Source: Pseudomonadales bacterium
GTDB taxonomy: Bacteria > Pseudomonadota > Gammaproteobacteria > Pseudomonadales > Pseudohongiellaceae
Assembly: GCA_024234395.1 (NCBI GenBank)
Contig: JACKOH010000002.1
Span: 124,001 to 188,000 of the forward strand
Direction: 5' to 3'
DNA length: 64,000 nt
Each line of letters opens with the position of its first letter. The stretch's first letter is position 1. The notes below the pieces were generated by a model that saw only the letters and a list, made by a program, of their open reading frames with translations, was not told the DNA's origin and did not search any database. Positions 53,183 to 64,000 of this stretch are shown piece by piece. Both the position numbers and the translations under genes were made by a program.

Positions 53183-55126
53183 TCAGTGTTCGCTGGCCGG
53201 ACCACCGATCTTGGTGTCTTTCACTGCATCGACATTTTTAACGTCTTCGCTGGCAACCTTGCCGGTGCCGGAGTTGTTCTGATCGCGATCGGACCAGTCA
53301 GCCGGTGGACGCGGTTTCTTGCCGGCCATGATGTCATTTATCTGCTCGGTATCTATAGTTTCGTATTCGAGCAGCGCGTCCTTCATCAGCTCCAGCTTGT
53401 CCCGGTTTTCGTCCAGCAGCTTGCTGGCCCGGCTGTAACAGGTGTCGATGATCTGGCGGACCTCGTGGTCGATGGCCTCGGCGGTGTCGTCGGACACCGA
53501 TTTGGTCTGGGTCCCGGCTGAACGGCCCAGAAATACCTCGCCGTCGTCTTCCGAGTACATCAGCGGCCCCATCTTTTCCGACAGACCCCACTTGGTGACC
53601 ATATTCCTGGCCAGCTCGGTAGCCCGCTGAATGTCATTGGAGGCACCGGTAGTCACCCCTTCCTTGCCCAGGGTCATCTCTTCCGCGATCCGTCCGCCAT
53701 AGAGGCTGCAGATCTGGCTGAGAATATGCGTCTTGCTGATGCTGTAGCGATCCTCCTCGGGCAGGAACATGGTCACACCCAGAGCCCTGCCCCGGGGAAT
53801 GATGCTGACCTTGTAGACCGGGTCGTGTTCCGGCACCAGACGCCCCACGATGGCATGTCCGGCCTCATGGTAGGCGGTATTCAATTTTTCCTTGTCGGAC
53901 ATGACCATGGATTTGCGCTCGGCACCCATCATGATCTTGTCCTTGGCTTTTTCAAATTCCTCCATGGTGACCAGGCGCCGGTTGGCACGGGCCGCAAACA
54001 GGGCGGCTTCGTTGACCAGGTTGGCCAGATCCGCTCCGGAGAATCCCGGGGTACCACGGGCGATCAGGCTGGCCTTGACGCGGTCGTCGATCGGCACCTT
54101 GCGCATGTGGACCTTGAGAATCTGTTCGCGGCCACGGATATCAGGCAACCCGACCACCACCTGACGGTCGAAGCGGCCCGGGCGCAGCAGCGCCGGATCC
54201 AGGACGTCGGGCCGGTTGGTGGCGGCGATAACGATGATGCCGTCATTGGCTTCAAAACCATCCATTTCCACCAGCAACTGGTTGAGAGTCTGTTCGCGTT
54301 CGTCATGCCCGCCACCCAGGCCGGCACCACGGTGGCGACCCACCGCATCGATTTCATCGATGAAGATTATGCAGGGCGCCGCTTTCTTGGCCTGGTCGAA
54401 CATGTCGCGGACCCGCGATGCACCGACACCGACGAACATTTCGACAAAATCCGAACCGGAGATGGAGAAAAACGGGACCTTGGCTTCCCCGGCGATGGCC
54501 TTGGCCAGCAGGGTTTTACCGGTACCGGGCTGGCCTACCATCAGGATGCCACGGGGAATGCGGCCGCCCAGGCGCTGAAACTTGTCCGGTTCACGCAGAA
54601 ACTCAACCAGCTCCTGAACGTCTTCCTTGGCCTCGTCAACACCAGCCACGTCGGCAAAGGTGACCTTTATCTGGTCTTCACCGAGCAGCTTGGCCTTGCT
54701 CTTGCCGAACGACATGGGTCCACCCTTGCCCCCGGCACCACCGCCCTGCATCTGGCGCATGAAGAAGAAGAACAGCGCAATGATGATCAGGATCGGAAAG
54801 CTCGCCACCAGCAACTGGCTCCAGATGCTCTGCTGTTCCGGAGCACTGGCACGAATTTCGACATCGTTCTCCCACAGATCGTTCATCAGCTGGGGGTCGC
54901 CGATCATCGGCATGGTGGTTTTGAAGCGGCTGTTGTCGGACCGGATACCGTTGATGTCAAGCCCGGCGATGTCCACCATGGTAACCTGGCCGGAACGCAC
55001 TTCCCTGATGAAAGTGGAGTAGGTCAGAGATTCATCTCTGGTCTCGTGGTTGATGCTGTTGAAAACCATCAGCAGTACGCCGGCGATTATCATCCACAGA
55101 ATCAAGTTTTTAGCCATATCGTTCAA
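53183..55126 (-). CDS. ftsH: ATP-dependent zinc metalloprotease FtsH
   Basis: 647 aa from TTG 55126 (GGAG 8 nt upstream); ATG 55117 would give MAKNLILWM. Two N-terminal membrane helices flank a periplasmic domain. AAA module with Walker A GQPGTGKTLLAKA, Walker B IIFIDEIDAVG and the second region of homology NRPDVLDPALLRPGRFDRQ; protease motif HEAGHAIVG with zinc ligands. It degrades membrane proteins and, in enterobacteria, LpxC and sigma-32. Downstream of rlmE and upstream of folP as usual. Confidence 0.97.
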   Translation of the reverse strand: MNDMAKNLILWMIIAGVLLMVFNSINHETRDESLTYSTFIREVRSGQVTMVDIAGLDINGIRSDNSRFKTTMPMIGDPQLMNDLWENDVEIRASAPEQQSIWSQLLVASFPILIIIALFFFFMRQMQGGGAGGKGGPMSFGKSKAKLLGEDQIKVTFADVAGVDEAKEDVQELVEFLREPDKFQRLGGRIPRGILMVGQPGTGKTLLAKAIAGEAKVPFFSISGSDFVEMFVGVGASRVRDMFDQAKKAAPCIIFIDEIDAVGRHRGAGLGGGHDEREQTLNQLLVEMDGFEANDGIIVIAATNRPDVLDPALLRPGRFDRQVVVGLPDIRGREQILKVHMRKVPIDDRVKASLIARGTPGFSGADLANLVNEAALFAARANRRLVTMEEFEKAKDKIMMGAERKSMVMSDKEKLNTAYHEAGHAIVGRLVPEHDPVYKVSIIPRGRALGVTMFLPEEDRYSISKTHILSQICSLYGGRIAEEMTLGKEGVTTGASNDIQRATELARNMVTKWGLSEKMGPLMYSEDDGEVFLGRSAGTQTKSVSDDTAEAIDHEVRQIIDTCYSRASKLLDENRDKLELMKDALLEYETIDTEQINDIMAGKKPRPPADWSDRDQNNSGTGKVASEDVKNVDAVKDTKIGGPASEH

Positions 55127-55258
55127 AGGGTTATCTCCTCATCGGCGACCACTTCAAGGCGCCGCTCAAAGGGGCGGAGCCTACTGGATCCGGGCAGCCC
55201 CGGGTCACTGAATCGCTGGTTTCGTTACCTTCAGTTACGTGGATTATTACACTAAAGT

Positions 55259-55885
55259 TCATTGACCTGCTATAAATCCCTCGGCCAACAGATACAGTTC
55301 AGCGGACCGGGCGCGGGAAGCCTGCGGTTTGCGCACCTTGACGGACTGGAAACTGCTCCTGAGATCCTGCTGGTAGGCATCGAGTCCAGATCCCTGAAAT
55401 ACCTTAACGAGCAGCGCGCCATTTTGTTTCAGGACGGTCCTGGCCATTTCCAGGGCCAGCTCCGCCAGATACAGGACCCGTGGTTGATCGATTTCCTTCA
55501 TACCGCTTAGATTGGGGGCCATATCGGAAACTACAAGGTCGACCCGGGCTTCGCCAAGCGCAGCCAGAATCTGCTCATAGACGGCATTTTCAGTGAAATC
55601 TCCCTGGATGAATTGCACGTCAGCCAGAGGTTCCATCGCCAGGATGTCGCTGGCGATCACCTTGCCCGAGGGACCAGCGATGGCGGCGGCAACCTGGGAC
55701 CAGCCCCCGGGAGCGGCACCGAGGTCCAGCACCGTCATGCCCGGCCTGATAAGCCGATCCCGATCCAGTATCTCCAGCAACTTGAAACTGGCCCGCGAGC
55801 GGTAGCCCTGATCCCGTGATTTTTTCACATAGGCATCGTCGAAATGTTCTTTCAACCAGCCTTTACTGCTTTTCGATCTTGCCAA
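55259..55885 (-). CDS. rlmE: 23S rRNA (uridine 2'-O) methyltransferase RlmE
   Basis: 208 aa from TTG 55885. SAM-binding LDLGAAPGGWSQVAA, the catalytic K-D-K-E tetrad in RASFKLLEI, VVSDMAPNLSG, LLVKVFQG and RARSAELYLLAEG. Methylates U2552 of 23S rRNA. Divergent from yhbY with a 92-bp gap; ftsH follows on the same strand. Confidence 0.95.
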   Translation of the reverse strand: MARSKSSKGWLKEHFDDAYVKKSRDQGYRSRASFKLLEILDRDRLIRPGMTVLDLGAAPGGWSQVAAAIAGPSGKVIASDILAMEPLADVQFIQGDFTENAVYEQILAALGEARVDLVVSDMAPNLSGMKEIDQPRVLYLAELALEMARTVLKQNGALLVKVFQGSGLDAYQQDLRSSFQSVKVRKPQASRARSAELYLLAEGFIAGQ

Positions 55886-55977
55886 AATTCAGTTCCGAAA
55901 TATGCGATGCAGATTCAAATATCGCCTTCGGCGCGCGACACCGTTACAATGACCCGCCCCGGAGGATTAAAAGTTCC

Positions 55978-56289
55978 ATGCCCAGCACCACCCAACAGAG
56001 AAAGAGCTTTCGCGCCATCGGCCACCGGTTGAAGCCTGTTGTCACGGTCGCGGAAAAAGGAATTACGGAGAATGTCAGGCAGGAACTGGAACGGGCGCTG
56101 AATGATCATGAACTCATCAAGGTCAAACTCGTTGTCGGTGACCGGGCTGCCAAAAATGCGGTCAGCAAAGAACTGACTGAACTGCTCGGTGCCGAGTGCA
56201 TTCAGCAGATCGGACACATACTGCTGCTCTACCGGGCGGCCCGTAAACCGGATCCACGACTTTCCAACCTGCTGCGCAAACTGGATTGA
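55978..56289 (+). CDS. yhbY: ribosome assembly RNA-binding protein YhbY
   Basis: 103 aa from ATG 55978, preceded by GGAGG; upstream in-frame starts lack one. CRM-domain fold: RAIGHRLKPVVTVAEKGITENVRQELERAL, then HELIKVKLVV and GAECIQQIGHILLLYR. Binds pre-50S rRNA. Divergent from rlmE, convergent with greA. Confidence 0.93.
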   Translation: MPSTTQQRKSFRAIGHRLKPVVTVAEKGITENVRQELERALNDHELIKVKLVVGDRAAKNAVSKELTELLGAECIQQIGHILLLYRAARKPDPRLSNLLRKLD

Positions 56290-56333
56290 CCGATTCCCCC
56301 GTTCCTTGCAGCGCCTCCTGCACCGTCAGTCTG

Positions 56334-56810
56334 CTAGCGGTGTTCGATTGCCTCTATCTCGTATTCGATATCACCGGCCGGGGCGTTTACCACCACCTCG
56401 TCACCCTCATTCTTACCCATCAGTGCCCTGGCAATGGGTGAGGCCACGCTGATTTTGCCGGCCGCCACGTCAGCTTCGTCCTCGCCAACGATCTGGTAAA
56501 CCGATTTCTTGTCGTTGGTCAGGTTCAGCAGGGTTACCGTGGTACCGAAAATAACCCTCCCGGTGGGCTTGATCTGCGTTACGTCGATGATTTCGCAACC
56601 GGACAGCTTACCCTCTATCTCCTTGATGCGGCCTTCACAGAAACTCTGCTGCTCTCGGGCCGCATGGTATTCAGCATTCTCTTTCAGGTCGCCATGCTCA
56701 CGGGCTTCAGCGATAGCGGCGATGATGCGTGGCCGCACTTTCGATTTGAGTTCGTTAAGTTCCTGGCGCAGCTTCTCGGCGCCGGCCTTTGTCATTGGTA
56801 CCTTTTGCAT
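56334..56810 (-). CDS. greA: transcription elongation factor GreA
   Basis: 158 aa. N-terminal coiled coil with the acidic tip (EHGDLKENAEYHAARE) that reactivates backtracked RNA polymerase, then an FKBP-like C-domain (IFGTTVTLLNLTNDKKSVYQIVGEDEAD). GGGAG precedes the ATG. Between carB and yhbY as in related genomes. Confidence 0.97.
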   Translation of the reverse strand: MQKVPMTKAGAEKLRQELNELKSKVRPRIIAAIAEAREHGDLKENAEYHAAREQQSFCEGRIKEIEGKLSGCEIIDVTQIKPTGRVIFGTTVTLLNLTNDKKSVYQIVGEDEADVAAGKISVASPIARALMGKNEGDEVVVNAPAGDIEYEIEAIEHR

Positions 56811-57119
56811 ACTACTCCCAAACCGGCTCGGAGCGCCCGGGGACGCACCAGCACCTTGTTCTGTTTTTGAAATCTGGACCGCATGAACCAGGCCGCATCC
56901 TGAACCGGCACGAATCAGCTGTCCGGCTCGCAGGGCCTGCGCGGTCAGCCCGGAACACGGGCTACTGACTGACTCCGGGCCGGCGGGCAGTAGCTGCCAC
57001 TGCCGCGACCCAGAGTTGTTAGCATAGCAGCACTGACCTTTTTAGCAACTATGTCAAAGCCTTGCGGTAACACAGCGGGGTCTTGCGCCGTCCCGCGTAA
57101 CCCTTCAGGCCCCGGACCC

Positions 57120-60344
<3,225 letters not shown>

Positions 60345-60420
60345 TACTCACCCGATTCTGGTTCTGCGAATGTGGTTCAGCTTCAAGCAGTTCTGGGATT
60401 CCGACCCGCTGGCCGGCGCT

Positions 60421-61566
60421 TCAACTGGCGTTTTTACGGTTCTCAATCAGCTCTATGAAGCGATCGAACAACGGAGCAACGTCATGTGGCCCGGGACTGG
60501 CCTCAGGGTGACCCTGAAAACCGAACGCCGGCTTGTCGGTTCGTTCTATGCCCTGCAGGGTGCCGTCGAAAAGCGAGCGATGGGTAGCACGCAGGGTAGC
60601 CGGCAGACTGTCCTCATCCACGGCGAAGCCGTGATTCTGGCTGGTAATCATGACGGTGCCGTCAGCCAGATTCTGTACCGGATGGTTGGCTCCATGATGG
60701 CCCAGCTGCATCTTGACGGTCCTGGCGTCACAGGCAAGTGCCAGCAGTTGATGCCCGAGGCAGATTCCGAACAGTGGCAGATCGACATCCAGGAACCGGC
60801 GTATTGCGGCGATGGCATAATCGCAGGGTTCCGGATCTCCCGGCCCATTGGAAAGAAAGACACCATCCGGGTTCATCGCCAGCACTTCTTCGGCCGGTGT
60901 CTGGGCCGGTACAACTGTCACCTGACAATTCCGTTCGGTGAGCATGCCAAGAATGTTACGCTTGACCCCGAAATCGTAGGCAACCACCTTGTACCTGCCT
61001 GCTTTCGGTGTTGAGTAGCCCTCACCCAGCTGCCACTCCCCGGTCTCCCAGTTCAGCGGCTTGTCGACAGAGACTTCCCGGGCCAGGTCCATGCCCTTCA
61101 GACCCGGAAATTCCCGGGCTGCCGTCAGGGCCGCATCTTCCCCCAGCTTCTCCAGCTCACTGCCAGCCAACAGGCAACCATTGAGCGGTCCCTTGTCTCT
61201 CAGCAGTCGGGTCAGATGCCTGGTATCGATTTCGGCAATGGCGACCACATTCTGGCGGCGCAGAAAATCGCTCAAGGTCTCCTGGCATCTGAAATTGCTG
61301 GCCAGTAACGGCAGATCACGAATGATCAGGCCCGAGGCCCAGACCCGGTCCGATTCATTGTCTTCATCGTTGATGCCGGTATTACCGATGTGGGGATACG
61401 TCAGGGTCACGATCTGGCGGGCATAGGAGGGATCGGTGAGGATTTCCTGATAGCCGGTCATGGATGTATTGAAAACCACTTCTCCAGAGGAAAGACCATC
61501 GGCTCCGATGCTCTGGCCTCTCAGAATAGTCCCATCTTCAAGTGCCAACACTGCAGTCACTGCCAA
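60421..61566 (-). CDS. carA: carbamoyl phosphate synthase small subunit
   Basis: 381 aa from TTG 61566, chosen because AAGGAG lies 7 nt upstream (an ATG is absent; GTG is two codons on). Glutamine amidotransferase: catalytic Cys in PLFGICLGHQLLALA, His/Glu in GFQGHPEASPGPHD; N-terminal CPSase domain with TSMTGYQEILTDPSY. Supplies ammonia to CarB. Operon dapB-carA-carB. Confidence 0.97.
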   Translation of the reverse strand: MAVTAVLALEDGTILRGQSIGADGLSSGEVVFNTSMTGYQEILTDPSYARQIVTLTYPHIGNTGINDEDNESDRVWASGLIIRDLPLLASNFRCQETLSDFLRRQNVVAIAEIDTRHLTRLLRDKGPLNGCLLAGSELEKLGEDAALTAAREFPGLKGMDLAREVSVDKPLNWETGEWQLGEGYSTPKAGRYKVVAYDFGVKRNILGMLTERNCQVTVVPAQTPAEEVLAMNPDGVFLSNGPGDPEPCDYAIAAIRRFLDVDLPLFGICLGHQLLALACDARTVKMQLGHHGANHPVQNLADGTVMITSQNHGFAVDEDSLPATLRATHRSLFDGTLQGIERTDKPAFGFQGHPEASPGPHDVAPLFDRFIELIENRKNAS

Positions 61567-61606
61567 GTTATGCTCCTTTTCCGGTTATTGGGTTGGACAA
61601 AAACAG

Positions 61607-61650
61607 GGCGAAAAAAAACGGAGAAAGGTGTGATCCTCGCTCCGCTTCTC
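61607..61650 (-). terminator. hairpin plus T8 between dapB and carA
   Basis: On the minus strand CGGAG ... CTCCG (5-bp stem, 16-nt loop) is followed by eight T, about 45 nt before the carA start. A mini-frame (MRAQNATG, 61667-61693) precedes it without a clear ribosome site. Could be a weak dapB terminator or an attenuator of carAB; short stem, so low confidence. Confidence 0.35.
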
Positions 61651-61706
61651 TGTCTGTCTAGATAAATTAGCCTGTAGCATTCTGAGCGCGCATTTTAAAA
61701 AAACTC

Positions 61707-62522
61707 TTACTGCTTGTCCACCCACCCGAGGACATCGTCCATGCCATAGAGCCCCGGACCCTTTCCCTGCAACCACGCTGCGGCCCGCACTGCACCCCCG
61801 GCGAAGGTCATGCGGCTGCTGGCCCGGTGGGTAATTTCCACACGCTCACCAGGGCCGGCGAAAATCACCGTGTGGTCACCCACTATGTCACCGGCGCGAA
61901 TCGTGGCAAAGCCGATCGTCTTGCGGTCCCGTTCGGCGCTGATACCTTCCCGGCCATAGACTGCCACCTCGTCAAGCTTCCGACCCAGCGTATCGGCTAT
62001 CACTTCACCCATACGCAAGGCTGTCCCTGACGGGGCGTCTTTCTTGTGCCGGTGATGCGCCTCGACAATTTCGATATCGACGTTGTCGCCGAAGGCAGCG
62101 GCTGCCGACTGCAGCAGTTTCAGGCACACATTCACTCCAACACTCATGTTGGGGGCGAATACCATGGGGATCGTTGCCGCCGCCTCGGCCAGTGCCTGCT
62201 TCTGCAGATCGGAGAAACCGGTGGTGCCGATGACCATGCTCTTGCCATGACGCAGGCACAGTGCCACGTGTTCCAGGCTGGCTTCCGGTGAGGTGAAATC
62301 GATCAGCGTATCAAAATCGTCAACCAGGCTTTCCAGCGACGCAGCGGCGACCACCCCGATCGGCGCGGTACCGATCAGGGTCGCCACATCGACGCCGTGA
62401 GCGGGATCGTCTTCCAGCACCGTGGCCGCGGTCAGCTCCAGTTGATAGTCGCTGCTGATAACGGCCTCGATCAGAGTACGGCCCATGCGACCTGCCGCGC
62501 CGGCGATGGCTATCCTGTTCAT
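61707..62522 (-). CDS. dapB: 4-hydroxy-tetrahydrodipicolinate reductase
   Basis: 271 aa from ATG 62522, with AAGGAG upstream; the longer open frame upstream lacks support. NAD(P) loop IAGAAGRMGRTLIEAV, IDFTSPEA, VIGTTGF, the catalytic EAHHRHKKDAPSGTAL and the C-terminal IGFATIRAGDIVGDHTV. Lysine/diaminopimelate pathway. First gene of dapB-carA-carB; dnaJ, often upstream elsewhere, is replaced here by a divergent sigma factor gene. Confidence 0.97.
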   Translation of the reverse strand: MNRIAIAGAAGRMGRTLIEAVISSDYQLELTAATVLEDDPAHGVDVATLIGTAPIGVVAAASLESLVDDFDTLIDFTSPEASLEHVALCLRHGKSMVIGTTGFSDLQKQALAEAAATIPMVFAPNMSVGVNVCLKLLQSAAAAFGDNVDIEIVEAHHRHKKDAPSGTALRMGEVIADTLGRKLDEVAVYGREGISAERDRKTIGFATIRAGDIVGDHTVIFAGPGERVEITHRASSRMTFAGGAVRAAAWLQGKGPGLYGMDDVLGWVDKQ

Positions 62523-62783
62523 TCTTTCTCCTTGCTGTGCCTGGCTGGCTGAGGGGCACAAGTATAACGTCAGCCGATTCGATCCAAAACCTCGGGAAGC
62601 ACTGATTACAGGGAACTGCTCCAGGGGCTCCGGACTTGATGCCAACCGCGGAATTGGGCACACTTTGAGCCCAACCTTGCCAAGCATTGTCGGCAACTCT
62701 GCGTTTGTTGCTATTCCAGGGTTCCCTTGGAGACTTGTCCAGGAGCAGAAGAACGATCAAATCCTCTACTGGCTATGCAATAA

Positions 62784-63341
62784 ATGACTGACGAACCGGT
62801 CTTAAACGGAAAAACCAAGAAGCAGCGATACGAAGCTCTGGTGGATGCCCTCTACCAGGATGTATACCGCTATGCCTACTGGATCTGTAAGAACCAGCCG
62901 CTGGCGGAAGATCTGGTGCAGGAAACCTTCCTGCGCGCCTGGCGGTCTCTGGACAGCCTGCAGAACGACAAGGCAGCCAAAGCCTGGTTGTTCACGATTC
63001 TGCGGCGGGAAAATGCCAGGCTGTACGAACGCTATCAACCGGATCTGGTTGATGTGGACGACCAGCCACTGCCAGAAACCGGCATTGACGAACCGGACGA
63101 TGCCATGGAGCGGGAATTACTGCACAACGCGATAAACAAACTTGAGAGCGACTATCGGGAGCCGTTACTGCTGCAGGTAGTCGGGGGTTTCAGCGGCAAG
63201 GAAATCGCCGACATCCTGGACCTGAACAGCAATACGGTAATGACGCGCCTGTTTCGGGCACGCAGCAAGTTGAAAGAATATTTTACGTCAGAACATAAAA
63301 ACGCTACCGAAAAACTAGAAGAGCCGAATACCGATGGATAA
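62784..63341 (+). CDS. ECF-type RNA polymerase sigma factor
   Basis: 185 aa. Region 2 DALYQDVYRYAYWICKNQPLAEDLVQETFLRAWRSL with the core-binding helix; region 4 ALNKLESDYREPLLLQVVGGF-like HTH continuing GKEIADILDLNSNTVMTRLFRARSKLKEYF, recognising the -35 element. Overlaps the downstream DUF3379 gene by 8 bp (ATGGATAA), implying translational coupling and an anti-sigma relationship. Divergent from dapB across about 260 bp. Confidence 0.93.
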   Translation: MTDEPVLNGKTKKQRYEALVDALYQDVYRYAYWICKNQPLAEDLVQETFLRAWRSLDSLQNDKAAKAWLFTILRRENARLYERYQPDLVDVDDQPLPETGIDEPDDAMERELLHNAINKLESDYREPLLLQVVGGFSGKEIADILDLNSNTVMTRLFRARSKLKEYFTSEHKNATEKLEEPNTDG

Positions 63342-64000
63342 TTCAGAATTCGAAACACGGGCTTTCGCGGACCCGTACGACACTGAACAGGATTTTCTGG
63401 AAGCCCTTTCCACCTGCCCCGAGCGGCAGCAACTGCTCGACGAAATTCGTACTTTCAATGCCCGCCTGGGTCAGGTTACCGGAGGTATCCCCACGCCGCC
63501 GGAGTTGTGCGCCCGGCTCAAAGCTGCGGTGACCGAGGCAGCCAGCCCCACCGAGGCGGCCGCGGAAACAGTTTCCAATGTGGTGAGATTACCCTCCCGT
63601 TCGCAACCTGCCAGGCTGGTCGTCGCGGCCGCTGCGCTGGTGCTGGGGATCGGCATGACCTACTCGACAATGTTCGGCAGCAACCAGCCTTCGGCCGCAG
63701 AGATCGAGTTTGGACAACAGGTTGTCAATCATGTGTACGCCGAGCTGGATGAGATCAAAGCCAGTAACGGCGCCAGCCTGCAACAGGTCAATCAGGCCAT
63801 GGGCAGTATCGGCGGCGCACTGGACAGTGACGACGCCATGGAGAGACTGGGCATCAGCTTTGCCCGGGACTGTATCATCCTGCCCCGCAACCACAGCGCG
63901 CACCTGGTAATCAGCGGCAATCGCGGTGCCATCAATATCATCATTATTGACAACAGCCCGGTGCGCCGGGAATTCACCTTCAGCGACGATCACTTTGCGG
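63334..64000 (+). CDS. DUF3379-family membrane protein, probable anti-sigma factor (partial)
   Basis: Open to the right edge, about 222 residues seen. The cytoplasmic N-terminal part (DTEQDFLEALSTCPERQQLLDE) resembles zinc-type anti-sigma heads but shows a single Cys there. One membrane helix (ARLVVAAAALVLGIGMTYS, about residue 90-108) is followed by a periplasmic domain (EIEFGQQVVNHVYAELDEIKA, CIILPRNHSAHLVIS). Start ATG 63334 overlaps the sigma gene stop. Likely holds the sigma factor at the membrane; inferred from gene pairing. Confidence 0.85.
   Translation, partial: MDNSEFETRAFADPYDTEQDFLEALSTCPERQQLLDEIRTFNARLGQVTGGIPTPPELCARLKAAVTEAASPTEAAAETVSNVVRLPSRSQPARLVVAAAALVLGIGMTYSTMFGSNQPSAAEIEFGQQVVNHVYAELDEIKASNGASLQQVNQAMGSIGGALDSDDAMERLGISFARDCIILPRNHSAHLVISGNRGAINIIIIDNSPVRREFTFSDDHFA

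Overview
The window is a chromosomal segment of a gammaproteobacterium, probably marine or aquatic. The evidence is a GC-rich backbone with the gene order typical of Pseudomonadales and relatives (dapB-carA-carB-greA-yhbY-rlmE-ftsH-folP-glmM-tpiA-secG-tRNA-Leu ... tRNA-fMet-rimP-nusA-infB), an ECF sigma factor/DUF3379 pair, and an outer membrane specialised for TonB-dependent uptake. The genus cannot be fixed from sequence alone.

Layout. 1-4.1 kb: the translation/antitermination operon rimP-nusA-infB on the minus strand, infB cut by the window edge. 4.1-4.6 kb: initiator tRNA-fMet preceded by tandem 207-bp repeats containing extra tRNA-like 3' ends. 4.9-16.6 kb: lineage-specific surface and uptake genes: a DUF5916 outer-membrane protein, a lone PaaK-like adenylate-forming enzyme, a secreted protein next to a TonB-dependent receptor, and a large secreted phytase/esterase-like protein preceded by Pho-box-like sequence.

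17.3-49.1 kb is a 31.8-kb AT-richer genomic island. A P4-type tyrosine recombinase (47.7-48.9 kb) lies beside an intact tRNA-Leu(GAG). A partial duplicate of that tRNA's 3' end lies at 17.31-17.34 kb, and GTTACCCAG-type motifs occur just inside both ends. The island holds an integron gene-cassette array without a visible integron integrase (a CALIN), running left to right from about 28.6 to 47.5 kb. About a dozen attC sites are readable, and in most cassettes the first bases (GTTNNNN) are the exact complement of the last bases (NNNNAAC) before the attC hairpin. Cassettes encode a TIR-domain ATPase, a DUF2971 protein, HicA/HicB, a PD-(D/E)XK-like protein, a GNAT acetyltransferase, several small membrane proteins, and two near-identical cassettes with no gene. 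The left part (17.7-23.2 kb) carries an S9-like hydrolase, a SAM methyltransferase and membrane proteins.

Five insertion sequences make up roughly a third of the island: two almost identical IS66 copies (one split by an IS3/IS51-type element), an IS630, an IS1182 sitting exactly in an attC core, and an IS21 that splits a secreted TIMP-like gene whose frame is restored when the IS and one target duplication are removed.

49.1-64 kb is conserved housekeeping: protein export (secG), glycolysis (tpiA), cell-wall precursor (glmM), folate (folP), protease FtsH, rRNA methylation and ribosome assembly (rlmE, yhbY), GreA, carbamoyl phosphate synthase and dapB, then a divergent ECF sigma factor with a DUF3379 protein cut by the right edge.
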